From Desulfosporosinus sp. (GTDB lineage: Bacteria > Bacillota > Desulfitobacteriia > Desulfitobacteriales > Desulfitobacteriaceae), in assembly GCA_020692355.1 (NCBI GenBank), contig JAIMKP010000032.1:1-35127 (forward strand): DNA of 35,127 nt, written 5' to 3'. A program made the position numbers and the translations under genes. This document shows positions 8,883 to 15,821 of this stretch, piece after piece (the stretch's first letter is position 1; every line of letters starts with the position of its first letter). Below the pieces are notes generated by a model, which ran no database searches, was not told the origin of the DNA, and saw only the letters and a program-made list of their open reading frames with translations.

Positions 8883-8911
8883 ATTATATATTTATTCTAC
8901 GCAAGGTGCAA
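8883..8911 (-). promoter_or_regulatory. Sigma-A promoter of the cooT-cbiQ-cbiO operon
   Basis: TTGCAC (8911-8906), a 17-base spacer and a perfect TATAAT (8888-8883) face cooT. The predicted start near 8876 leaves a leader of about 147 bases. The 5' part of that leader holds a further hairpin, ACGC-TTTA-GCGT, near 8846. Confidence 0.75.
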
Positions 8912-9024
8912 AAATCCTTTTAAGAAAATAAAATAATTTTTGCACGAATAGGTTTACATGATTTTTGTGAAAAAGGGGAATTCTTTGTGGCGAGTATAAT
9001 TTTTATGTTGGGGGTGCAGTAAAG

Positions 9025-9243
9025 ATGCCAACCATTCGTTTTGATGGCCCAGTTCTGACCATTGATCAGAAACGTAGTCTTGTTCATGGAATGACACAGG
9101 CCGCCTCGCAGGCTATTGGCCTGCCGATGGCTGCATTTAATGTTGTCTTAGACGAACATGACCGTAGCAACATGGGGGTGGGCGGAGAACTCTTGCCAGA
9201 GAGCCCCTATTCGCAGCAGTGGAAGGAGAGCTTAGGGGATTAA
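9025..9243 (+). CDS. 4-Oxalocrotonate tautomerase family protein
   Basis: This 72-residue protein begins Met-Pro, so removal of Met would expose the N-terminal Pro that acts as general base in the tautomerase superfamily. The length and the pattern PTIRFDGPVLTIDQKRSLVHGMTQAAS match 4-OT-like enzymes, which work as hexamers of small subunits. GGGGGTG precedes the ATG with good spacing. The C-terminal half (NMGVGGELL) is also family-like. It is a single gene followed by a terminator and transcribed away from cooT. Its true substrate is unknown; these proteins are often annotated only at superfamily level. Confidence 0.82.
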   Translation: MPTIRFDGPVLTIDQKRSLVHGMTQAASQAIGLPMAAFNVVLDEHDRSNMGVGGELLPESPYSQQWKESLGD

Positions 9244-9262
9244 GGCGGTCGTATCAACGAGG

Positions 9263-9290
9263 AGCCGGTCAAGGATTTGACCGGCTTTAT
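9263..9290 (+). terminator. Intrinsic terminator after the tautomerase gene
   Basis: A ten-base-pair perfect stem, AGCCGGTCAA paired with TTGACCGGCT around the loop GGAT, is followed by a short T-rich stretch (TTTAT). Confidence 0.8.
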
Positions 9291-9433
9291 TGGCTCAATT
9301 GGTGACGTCGCTCCCCAAGCATGAGAACGCACCTCTTCGCAAAAAATCCCTTGCCGGCTCACACGAAAGAGTAAATTATGGTACAATAATTCTTGAAGGA
9401 AGAACATTGATTTATTGCGAGAGGTAGGAAACG

Positions 9434-9955
9434 ATGGAGCATACGATCTTTTTTTGGTCAGAGCCTGTTCGGGTGAGGGGAACGGAGTATTCCTTGACGG
9501 TGGCGACGAGCTGGGAAGGGCTTTGCTGGTGCAGTCTCGGCGAAACGGAGCGGGAAGAAGCGGAATTGGCGGAGTGGGTCAAACGCTACTTTTCGGTTGC
9601 CTGTTTGTCCCGCAGCTGGAAGGAAAACGGAGAAGTGTTAAGACAAGTTGGAGAGTACTTCGCTGGAGAACGGACGGATTTTGCTTTGTCGCTGCACCTA
9701 GCCGGGACACCTTTTCAAAGGAGAGTATGGGACGAATTGACCCAAATTCCCTATGGTACGACAGCGAACTACCAGGAAATTGCCGAGAGAGCCGGTTGCC
9801 CGCAAGGTGCGCGCGCTGTTGGCTTAGCAAATAGCAAAAACCCGATTGCCGTTGTGGTTCCCTGCCACCGGGTAATCGGAAAAGACGGAAGCTTAACAGG
9901 GTATGCTGGGGGGCTCAGCCTAAAACAAAAGCTATTAGAGGTAGAAGGATTATAG
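9434..9955 (+). CDS. ogt: Methylated-DNA--[protein]-cysteine S-methyltransferase
   Basis: This 173-residue suicide repair protein transfers the alkyl group from O6-alkylguanine to its own Cys. The acceptor is Cys144 in VVPCHRVIG. The DNA-binding region shows FQRRVWDELTQIPYGTTANYQEIA with the arginine finger in CPQGARAVGLANSKNP, as in the Ogt/MGMT family. The N-terminal 85 residues form the less conserved alpha/beta domain. An extended -10 (TGGTACAAT, with TACAAT at 9382-9387) lies about 45 bases upstream, although no good -35 is present. The gene appears to be on its own promoter and is followed by a VOC protein gene 59 bases on. Confidence 0.92.
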   Translation: MEHTIFFWSEPVRVRGTEYSLTVATSWEGLCWCSLGETEREEAELAEWVKRYFSVACLSRSWKENGEVLRQVGEYFAGERTDFALSLHLAGTPFQRRVWDELTQIPYGTTANYQEIAERAGCPQGARAVGLANSKNPIAVVVPCHRVIGKDGSLTGYAGGLSLKQKLLEVEGL

Positions 9956-10014
9956 TACGTGCGTTGCCGACGCATAGTACAATCGGAGAGACGTTGTTAA
10001 AACAGAGGGGAACA

Positions 10015-10419
10015 ATGACCATGAACATGAATACGAATACGAATATGGCAAATCTTTTTGAGGGCTTAGATCATATCGGAATCAAAACCTTAGAGATGGG
10101 AAAAGCCATCGCGTTCTATACCGAGGTGCTTGGCTTTACCTTGGTGAACCGGATTAAACCAGGGAATGTCGAACTCGTCTTTATGAAATTGGGAGATTGG
10201 GTGGTCGAACTGGTGGAAGTGAATGATGGTAGCTTCTATAGTGACGGAGTGGTGAACCACATCGCGCTCCGCGTGTCGGATATCTTCAAAGCGGTGGAAC
10301 ATATAAAGCGGCATCAGGTGGAATGTATCTCGGTCGAGCCCATGAATATCGGGCCGAAGCGCTATAACTTCTTTTTCCGGGGTCCGTCCGGTGAAAAGAT
10401 CGAACTGTTACAAGGATAG
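10015..10419 (+). CDS. VOC superfamily (glyoxalase-like) protein
   Basis: This 134-residue single-domain member of the vicinal oxygen chelate family has two beta-alpha-beta-beta-beta modules. The first opens with LDHIGIKTLEMGKAIAFYTE, supplying a metal-ligand His. The second opens with VNHIALRV and ends with EKIELLQG, where a Glu ligand is expected. I set the start at ATG 10015 because AGAGGGGAACA precedes it. The frame is open to 9964 but without a site. The N-terminus is an odd low-complexity stretch (MTMNMNTNTNM) encoded by repeated AATACG units, probably an unstructured tail. The substrate is unknown; lactoylglutathione lyase or methylmalonyl-CoA epimerase type activity are both possible. 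Confidence 0.82.
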   Translation: MTMNMNTNTNMANLFEGLDHIGIKTLEMGKAIAFYTEVLGFTLVNRIKPGNVELVFMKLGDWVVELVEVNDGSFYSDGVVNHIALRVSDIFKAVEHIKRHQVECISVEPMNIGPKRYNFFFRGPSGEKIELLQG

Positions 10420-10442
10420 TCTTTACGTGTATTGAACTTTGA

Positions 10443-11084
10443 TTGATGAAAAATGAGGAGAAAAAGATGCAATTCACATTAACTGCAGCTGTCCCTTATC
10501 CCATGGGGTTGGAACGGGAAACAGCCGAAATCGCGAATACACTCAGGACCAAGTACGATGTTTTTTTTCGCTGGGTGCAAGAGGGTGAATTAAGTCCGGT
10601 ACCGGTAAAGGCAACAGAGTCTGGCCTTAATTCCGGACCGAACCGAGAGGAGTTGGGGGGCGCGGTCAATGAGCCTTGGCTTTTAGAAAGCTGGGATATT
10701 GAATATTTTTATGGCTTGTCGCGGCCAGAAGATGTCAGGTGTGCCTGTCCTTATGGTTGGGTTGAGAAAGTCAAACGTATTGTTGACCAACAGTATCCGA
10801 TTTTTGGGGTTGAGCGTTTTCCCGATCTTTTTGCTAAAGGAGCCCACATGGCTTGGCTGCTCCTGAAAAATGAAGTCTTTCCGGAATACAATGGAGGGAT
10901 TGCAGCCCTTTCCATTTTGGTCTTACTTCAACGCAACGGTTATGCCCTTGAACCAAGTGATGAGGATCTCATCCAGTTTATAGCTACCGTGCGCAAGTTC
11001 CTTCATGTGTCGGACGAACGTGACGAGGCAGAGGATTCTGCTATTGGGCAATTGGCTGGGATTATTCAGTCCTGGAAAAAGTAA
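10443..11084 (+). CDS. Hypothetical protein with a degenerate Fic/Doc-like segment
   Basis: This 213-residue protein is not confidently recognised. Residues about 120-185 read FPDLFAKGAHMAWLLLKNEVF, then PEYNGGIAALSILVLLQRNGYALEPSDEDL. The spacing and the helix-loop-helix pattern followed by NGY and a Ser/Asp-rich turn match the core of Doc/Fic proteins. In those proteins the loop would be HPFxDGNKR; here it reads EVFPEYNGG, so the catalytic His and the GNKR anchor are lost. If the resemblance is real, the protein cannot be an ordinary AMP-transferase or kinase. Starts at 10443, 10446 or 10467 (MQFTLT, preceded by GAGGAGAAAAAG) are possible, and the last has the best ribosome site. Its stop overlaps the next start by one base, so it is translationally coupled to the radical SAM gene. 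Confidence 0.6.
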   Translation: MMKNEEKKMQFTLTAAVPYPMGLERETAEIANTLRTKYDVFFRWVQEGELSPVPVKATESGLNSGPNREELGGAVNEPWLLESWDIEYFYGLSRPEDVRCACPYGWVEKVKRIVDQQYPIFGVERFPDLFAKGAHMAWLLLKNEVFPEYNGGIAALSILVLLQRNGYALEPSDEDLIQFIATVRKFLHVSDERDEAEDSAIGQLAGIIQSWKK

Positions 11085-12046
11085 TGAAACGCTATCATAC
11101 CTTTAATGCGCATCTGCGGCAGATGTTCGGAGAAAAGGTTTTTAAAGTACCGCTCGATGCCGGGTTTACCTGCCCGAATCGGGACGGCATTTTGGGGTAT
11201 GGCGGGTGTGTCTATTGCAGTGAGCGGGGTTCCGGCGATTTTGCTGGGGATGCCTTGTTTTCCATTGCGGCTCAGTTTACCCAAGTCAAGGAACGCATGC
11301 TGAAAAAATGGCCTCGGGCCAAGTATTTGGCTTATTTCCAGGCGTATACGAATACCTATGCACCGCTTGAACGTTTGCGGGTGGTTTATGAAGAAGCCCT
11401 GAAGCAGGAAGGGGTTGTTGGTCTTTCGATCGCCACGAGGCCGGATTGCCTAGCGGAAGACGTGCTTGAGTATTTGGACGAACTGAATCAGCGAACCTAT
11501 CTCTGGGTGGAACTGGGACTGCAAACGATTCATGAAAAAACGCTGAATTGGATTCAGCGCGGACATGATTATCCAGCATTTCTGGATGGGCTTGAGCGCT
11601 TGCGGGTGCGGAATATCCGTGTTTGCGCCCACATCATTCTCGGGCTTCCGGGTGAGAGCCGTGATGATATGCTAGCCACCGCTGCAGCCGTGGCCAGTCT
11701 GCCCTTGCAGGGGGTAAAACTGCATCTTCTACATGTGCTCCGAGGCACGCCGCTTGCCCATCAGTATGCGCAGGCCCCATTTCCGCTCTTATCCCAAACG
11801 GAGTATGTGGAGCTGGTCGCGGATATCTTGGAGATCCTCCCGGGGGACATGATTATCCAGCGCTTAACCGGAGACGGGCCGCCCGAAGATCTCGTTGCCC
11901 CGCTCTGGAGCCGGAAAAAGTGGGAAGTACTCAATGCCATCGATCGAGAAATGGAACGCAGGGAGAGCTGGCAGGGCAAGTTAAGGGGTAGTATAGTCAA
12001 CAATTTTTCCTTCCCAAGTGCGCAAAATCGCCCGGTTTCCCTTTAA
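11084..12046 (+). CDS. Radical SAM protein, YhcC/TIGR01212 family
   Basis: This is a 320-residue radical SAM enzyme. The cluster-binding region near residues 26-46 reads GFTCPNRDG followed by GGCVYCSERG. The spacing between the first Cys and the CxxC pair is wider than in the classic CxxxCxxC motif, as is typical of the YhcC/Elp3-like subgroup. The pattern IATRPDCL, ELGLQTIHEKTLNWIQRGH and HIILGLPGE further marks that subgroup. Its reaction is unknown. The gene starts on the last base of the preceding stop codon. Its final 66 bases overlap the end of the oppositely oriented aminomutase gene, so the two genes converge tail to tail. Confidence 0.88.
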   Translation: MKRYHTFNAHLRQMFGEKVFKVPLDAGFTCPNRDGILGYGGCVYCSERGSGDFAGDALFSIAAQFTQVKERMLKKWPRAKYLAYFQAYTNTYAPLERLRVVYEEALKQEGVVGLSIATRPDCLAEDVLEYLDELNQRTYLWVELGLQTIHEKTLNWIQRGHDYPAFLDGLERLRVRNIRVCAHIILGLPGESRDDMLATAAAVASLPLQGVKLHLLHVLRGTPLAHQYAQAPFPLLSQTEYVELVADILEILPGDMIIQRLTGDGPPEDLVAPLWSRKKWEVLNAIDREMERRESWQGKLRGSIVNNFSFPSAQNRPVSL

Positions 12047-13222
12047 ATGCAGGAGATATTGTGGGAGCAACGGAGTTTTTCCTCCGCCTTTGGGGGCATT
12101 CAAAATATAGGTTGGAATGGCGAGTCCTGACGTTTGTCCACGTAATTGATCCATGATGGCGAGCCCATCTTGGATACGGGGCACAAAATGGCGGGTGCCT
12201 TTTACATTTTTAGCGTGAAAAATGTAATAAGGGCGAACCCGAATTTTAAGCAATTCTTGGTTGAGTTTTTTCATCACGTGAGGTTCATTGTTGATCCCTT
12301 TCAGTAAAACAGCTTGGTTACCCATGACGACGCCCGCTGTAATCAGTCGATCGATAGCTTTCTTGCTCGCCAACGTGACCTCTTTCGGATGGTTGTACTG
12401 AGTGTTGATATAAATGGGCGGATAGTTTGCTAAGATGTGAACCAGCTCATCGGTAATTCGCATCGGTAGCGTGACAGGGACGCGGGTGCCAATGCGCTTA
12501 ATTTCTACATGCGGGATGGCATGCAATTCAGCTAAAAGCCAATTCAGGGTTTGATCACTTAAAAGGAGCGCATCACCGCCCGTAATCAAAACATCCCGAA
12601 TTTCAGGGTTATTACGGATATATTCCAAGGCCGATTTAAGCTGGTTTTTCGGTTCGTGCCTATCTGTTTCTCCAATGTTGCGTCGCCGCTGGCAATGGCG
12701 GCAATACATCGCGCACATATTCGTCACATTGATGATCAAACGATCCGGGTAGCGTCGGGTGATACAGGGTGCTGGGGATGTCAACGCTTCACCCATCGGA
12801 TCATCCTCACCGAAGTTATCGTCAAGCTCTGGCAGCGAGGGCAGGGCTTGCAGCCGTATGGGATCGAGCGGGTTGGTACTATCGATTAGGCTTAAATAAT
12901 AAGGTGACACAGCCCAGCGATAGTTCTGGGCGGTTTTGGCGATCACATCGAGTTCTGATGCTTCTAAAGGAAGAAGTTGAGCCAGAGTGTCGACATCGGT
13001 AACCCGATGTTTCATCTGCCAATGCCAGTCTTCCCACTCTGTTTGGGTTGCACTAAAGGAGTGAAGAATGTGGCGGCGTCGTTCCTCATAATCCGCGGAC
13101 AGTTCCATGCCGCTTGGGATCTGCGAGCGCATCGTTAAATACGGTTCGGCTAGGGTTTTTAATTCCTCAGACCGATGGAGTGCGGAGGTGTAATCATCAG
13201 GGTGTTTCAATAGATACGCCAT
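11981..13222 (-). CDS. eam: Glutamate 2,3-aminomutase (lysine 2,3-aminomutase family)
   Basis: This 413-residue radical SAM/PLP enzyme carries the CxxxCxxC cluster motif at Cys170, Cys174 and Cys177 and the PLP lysine at Lys382 (PKGGGK). In clostridial lysine 2,3-aminomutase, two Asp residues (293 and 330) bind the side-chain amino group of lysine. The aligned residues here are Lys338 (HAKNVKG) and Asn375 (ILNAPKGGGK). They are 37 residues apart, as in the lysine enzyme, and they match the Lys/Asn pair described for glutamate 2,3-aminomutase. The product would be beta-glutamate, a known compatible solute. The start is ATG 13222, with GAGGAGG eight bases before it; an in-frame TTG at 13228 lies too close to that site. 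A strong promoter and operator-like palindromes lie upstream. Confidence 0.88.
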   Translation of the reverse strand: MAYLLKHPDDYTSALHRSEELKTLAEPYLTMRSQIPSGMELSADYEERRRHILHSFSATQTEWEDWHWQMKHRVTDVDTLAQLLPLEASELDVIAKTAQNYRWAVSPYYLSLIDSTNPLDPIRLQALPSLPELDDNFGEDDPMGEALTSPAPCITRRYPDRLIINVTNMCAMYCRHCQRRRNIGETDRHEPKNQLKSALEYIRNNPEIRDVLITGGDALLLSDQTLNWLLAELHAIPHVEIKRIGTRVPVTLPMRITDELVHILANYPPIYINTQYNHPKEVTLASKKAIDRLITAGVVMGNQAVLLKGINNEPHVMKKLNQELLKIRVRPYYIFHAKNVKGTRHFVPRIQDGLAIMDQLRGQTSGLAIPTYILNAPKGGGKTPLLPQYLLHLKGNRAILRTWEGKIVDYTTP

Positions 13223-13272
13223 GTGCAAAACCTCCTCTTTGTTTGAGCCAGTGAAAAGGGTATAATAAAAAA

Positions 13273-13321
13273 CGTATACGATACGGTTACCCTAGAGTGG
13301 GGTGAAGCAGTATCGTATTTA
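13273..13321. promoter_or_regulatory. Paired palindromic operator-like sites
   Basis: Site 1 (13273-13285) reads CGTAT-ACG-ATACG, a perfect inverted repeat. Site 2 (13309-13321) reads AGTAT-CGT-ATTTA and shares GTATCGTAT with the complement of site 1. The centres are 36 bases apart. ATACGATAC (13276-13284) and GTATCGTAT (13310-13318) form a perfect nine-base inverted repeat overall. Both sites fall between the predicted start of eam transcription and its start codon, where a bound protein would block transcription. The divergent GntR-type regulator is the obvious candidate. Confidence 0.65.
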
Positions 13322-13332
13322 CCAACAACCTA

Positions 13333-13362
13333 ATAATACATTATGAGTTGTCACTATGTCAA
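13333..13362 (-). promoter_or_regulatory. Strong sigma-A promoter for eam
   Basis: A perfect TTGACA (13362-13357), an 18-base spacer and TATTAT (13338-13333) face eam. The predicted transcript start is near 13326, immediately before the paired palindromes. On the other strand, TTGTCA at 13348-13353 could serve as a -35 for the regulator gene, which would make the two promoters overlap. Confidence 0.75.
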
Positions 13363-13430
13363 GGGGTTAATTTATCCACATTTTGGTTATGCTATGGGGT
13401 GCTGAAGGGACAAGAAAGGGGCGGCAGGTT

Positions 13431-14051
13431 TTGGAACAGGCTCGGTATCAAGAAATTGCTTTAGATTTGGCGCATGCAGTGGTGATGGGTGAATTCCATG
13501 AGGGGGAAAAAATTCATGGGCGCTCAACCCTAGCGGGACGCTTCAATGTTTCACCTGAAACCATTCGCCGTGCGATTGCTATTTTACAAAATGCCGGGGT
13601 CGTAATGGTTAACCAAGGGGTTGGCATTACGGTGACATCCAAAGCCCTGGCGGAAAAGTTTCTGAAGTCGTTTGATCAAAAAGGCGAACTGCACGTCTTT
13701 CAAGATGAGGTAAAACGGCTCATGGAACAGCGGCGTGAGCTGGATGCTAAAATAGAATCGCACTTAGAGAAAGTTTTGACCTATACAGAGCGCTTGATGT
13801 CCCGCTGGTTGGATGTTGGAGAGATCGAGGTTAGTAAACACTCCGCTGCCATCGGAAAGACCTTACGGGAATTGAAAATTCGCGAACATACGGGGACAAC
13901 GATTGTGGCGATCGTCCGGGATGGCGTTGAGCAGTTTTCCCCTTCGCCGAATTTCGTCTTGCAAGAAGGAGATGTTTTGTTGGCCGTCGGCTCGAACGAA
14001 GGGCAGCAAAAACTCGAGGGAATCATTCGAGGGATCCTGAAAAACGTATGA
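13431..14051 (+). CDS. GntR-type regulator with C-terminal RCK_C domain (BusR-like)
   Basis: This protein has an N-terminal winged helix (residues about 1-70, with GRSTLAGRFNVSPETIRRA as the recognition region). A coiled coil follows (about 85-120, VFQDEVKRLMEQRRELDAK), then a C-terminal TrkA_C/RCK_C domain (about 130-200, IGKTLRELKIREHTGTTIVA and LQEGDVLLAVGS). This is the architecture of BusR, the c-di-AMP-binding repressor of the glycine betaine importer in Lactococcus and Streptococcus. The best start is TTG 13431 with AAAGGGGCGG before it, giving 206 residues. In-frame ATG 13389 and TTG 13383 are alternatives lacking such a site. It is transcribed divergently from eam, and paired palindromes lie between them. 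c-di-AMP binding is inferred from the family. Confidence 0.82.
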   Translation: MEQARYQEIALDLAHAVVMGEFHEGEKIHGRSTLAGRFNVSPETIRRAIAILQNAGVVMVNQGVGITVTSKALAEKFLKSFDQKGELHVFQDEVKRLMEQRRELDAKIESHLEKVLTYTERLMSRWLDVGEIEVSKHSAAIGKTLRELKIREHTGTTIVAIVRDGVEQFSPSPNFVLQEGDVLLAVGSNEGQQKLEGIIRGILKNV

Positions 14052-14162
14052 ACGGATGCCTGACATCTGAGTAAATCCTAGGAATCCGTTGAGAATATTC
14101 GGGAAGAAAAGGAACTTGGCTCCCCTTTGTCGAAATACTCTTTAAGACTGTGGAGATGAGGG

Positions 14163-15434
14163 ATGGGCATGCGCTGGCAGATTCTCTTGGCACTCGGCAT
14201 AGAAAGCACCTTGGGTGTGTATTTTTGGCGTCCTGGGCTGTTATTTATCTTTTTGGTAGCCAATACCTTCTTCTTAACTGTGCGCTTTGAGCGCTATCGT
14301 CGTTTACAGGCATTGGAACCAGAACCGCGCAATGAAGATTTGAGCGTGAAAATTGCGCATGAAACTCTTCCTTACTTGCGTCGGGGCCTTAATGAGGGAA
14401 ATGCCGAGGCGATAGCTCAGATCATCCAATCTATCAGCCAGGTTCCGGCCGTGGCCATTACGGATCGGGAAAACGTCTTAGCCTATTTGGGTGCAGGCTG
14501 TGATCAGCACCATCCGGGGGATCGCATTCTGACGGAAGCGACGAGGGAAGTCATTCGCACCGGAAATTATAAAGTGGTGCGCACACAAAAACAGTTGAAC
14601 TGTGCCCGTAAGGATATTTGCAATTGTCCGTTGGCGGCAGCGGTGATCGTCCCACTGAAAAACCAGTGTGAAGTGGTGGGGACGGTTAAACTCTATGAGA
14701 CCAAGGATGGGCAACTCTCTCCGGATGTGATTCGGCTGGCCATGGGCATGGCACAGCTGCTCGGGATGCAGATCGAATTGGCTGAACTGGATCATCAGGC
14801 CAAGCTGACGGCGGAAGCCCAGCTGGATGCGTTGCATGCGCAGATCAACCCGCACTTTTTTTTCAATGTTTTAAATACGATTATTGCGACAAGCCGTTCT
14901 AACCCGAATCGGACGCGGCGGCTCCTGATTCATTTGGCAGAGTTTTTCCGGCGGGCTTTGAAATCGAAAGGCACAGTCATTCCGCTACGGGAAGAGATGG
15001 AATTTGTTAACACCTATCTGATTTTGGAAAAGGCTCGTTTTGGCCGGAAACTGCAGGTCAAGGAGGAGATTCCGGAGGATTTATGGGATATTGCGATTCC
15101 GCGCTTAAGCATTCAGCCATTAGTCGAGAATGCCGTGAAGCATGGAATTTCCCCTAAGATGGGAAATGGAACCGTGCTCATTTCCGTGCAGCAAGAAGGG
15201 GACGAGATTCTCATCTTGGTGAGGGATGATGGTGTCGGAATCCCATTGGATCGAATTCGCTACGTCCTCCTACCTGGGTTCGGTTCAGGTAATGGCGTTG
15301 GGATGGCGAACGTTCACGAACGCCTACGGGGTTTGTATGGTGAACAGTACGGGCTGATAGTAACGAGTGAGTCAGACGTGGGAACAACGGTTTCCATGCG
15401 TTTGCCGTTGACACGGGCGGAAAGCCCTGTATAG
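14163..15434 (+). CDS. LytS-like sensor histidine kinase
   Basis: This is a 423-residue kinase of the HisKA_7TM-less LytS/YehU type. One or two hydrophobic N-terminal segments (residues 5-40) are followed by a GAF-like sensor domain (about 60-210), then the His_kinase block with the phospho-acceptor in DALHAQINPHFFFNVLN, and a C-terminal HATPase with PLVENAVKHG and DDGVGI. The sensor has a Cys/His-rich set (GAGCDQHHPG, LNCARKDICNCPL) also seen in LytS relatives, possibly a metal or redox site. The usual multi-span 5TMR sensor is missing or greatly shortened. No LytTR response regulator lies next to it, so its partner must be elsewhere. GGAGATGAGGG precedes ATG 14163; ATG 14169 is also possible. 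Confidence 0.85.
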   Translation: MGMRWQILLALGIESTLGVYFWRPGLLFIFLVANTFFLTVRFERYRRLQALEPEPRNEDLSVKIAHETLPYLRRGLNEGNAEAIAQIIQSISQVPAVAITDRENVLAYLGAGCDQHHPGDRILTEATREVIRTGNYKVVRTQKQLNCARKDICNCPLAAAVIVPLKNQCEVVGTVKLYETKDGQLSPDVIRLAMGMAQLLGMQIELAELDHQAKLTAEAQLDALHAQINPHFFFNVLNTIIATSRSNPNRTRRLLIHLAEFFRRALKSKGTVIPLREEMEFVNTYLILEKARFGRKLQVKEEIPEDLWDIAIPRLSIQPLVENAVKHGISPKMGNGTVLISVQQEGDEILILVRDDGVGIPLDRIRYVLLPGFGSGNGVGMANVHERLRGLYGEQYGLIVTSESDVGTTVSMRLPLTRAESPV

Positions 15435-15443
15435 GAGTGGCGT

Positions 15444-15800
15444 ATGTACCCAGGGGTGGATATTTTGGAAATCGAACGCTTTGCTTTGGCCTGTGTCCGC
15501 AGGCCTCGTTTGTGTGAGCGTATTTTTTCTGCGCGCGAGCGGGAAGAACTGGCGGGCCGGAGGATAGAGTCTTGGGCCGTACGTTTTGCGGCGAAAGAAG
15601 CGGTGCTTAAGGCCATAGGAACAGGACTTGCCGGCTTTTCTTGGCAGGATATTGAGATTGTGGCCTCCAGAACCGGTGAACCGCTGGTGCACTTAAGCCC
15701 GCGGGTTGAAGCTAAAGTACGGGAGCGGGGTGGAACTAGCGTTCACGTAAGCTTAAGCCACAACCGCACCCAAGTGGTGGCGATGGCCATTTTGAGTTGA
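15444..15800 (+). CDS. acpS: Holo-[acyl-carrier-protein] synthase
   Basis: This 118-residue AcpS transfers 4'-phosphopantetheine from CoA to apo-acyl carrier protein. The two Mg-binding motifs are intact: GVDILEIERF (Asp6 and nearby) and FAAKEAVLKAIGTG (Glu of KEA). The C-terminal VSLSHNRTQVVAMAI is the usual final strand pair. It starts nine bases after the kinase gene and is followed by nnr 21 bases on. The order acpS-nnr-alr is common in Firmicutes, suggesting an operon with cell-envelope and cofactor-repair genes. Confidence 0.95.
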   Translation: MYPGVDILEIERFALACVRRPRLCERIFSAREREELAGRRIESWAVRFAAKEAVLKAIGTGLAGFSWQDIEIVASRTGEPLVHLSPRVEAKVRERGGTSVHVSLSHNRTQVVAMAILS

Positions 15801-15821
15801 GAGAGAAACGGAGTGGGTCAA

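Noticed and set aside
15211-15692. Minus-strand open frames opposite the kinase and acpS genes
   Set aside because: They lie antisense to clearly conserved coding sequence and carry no motif or ribosome site.
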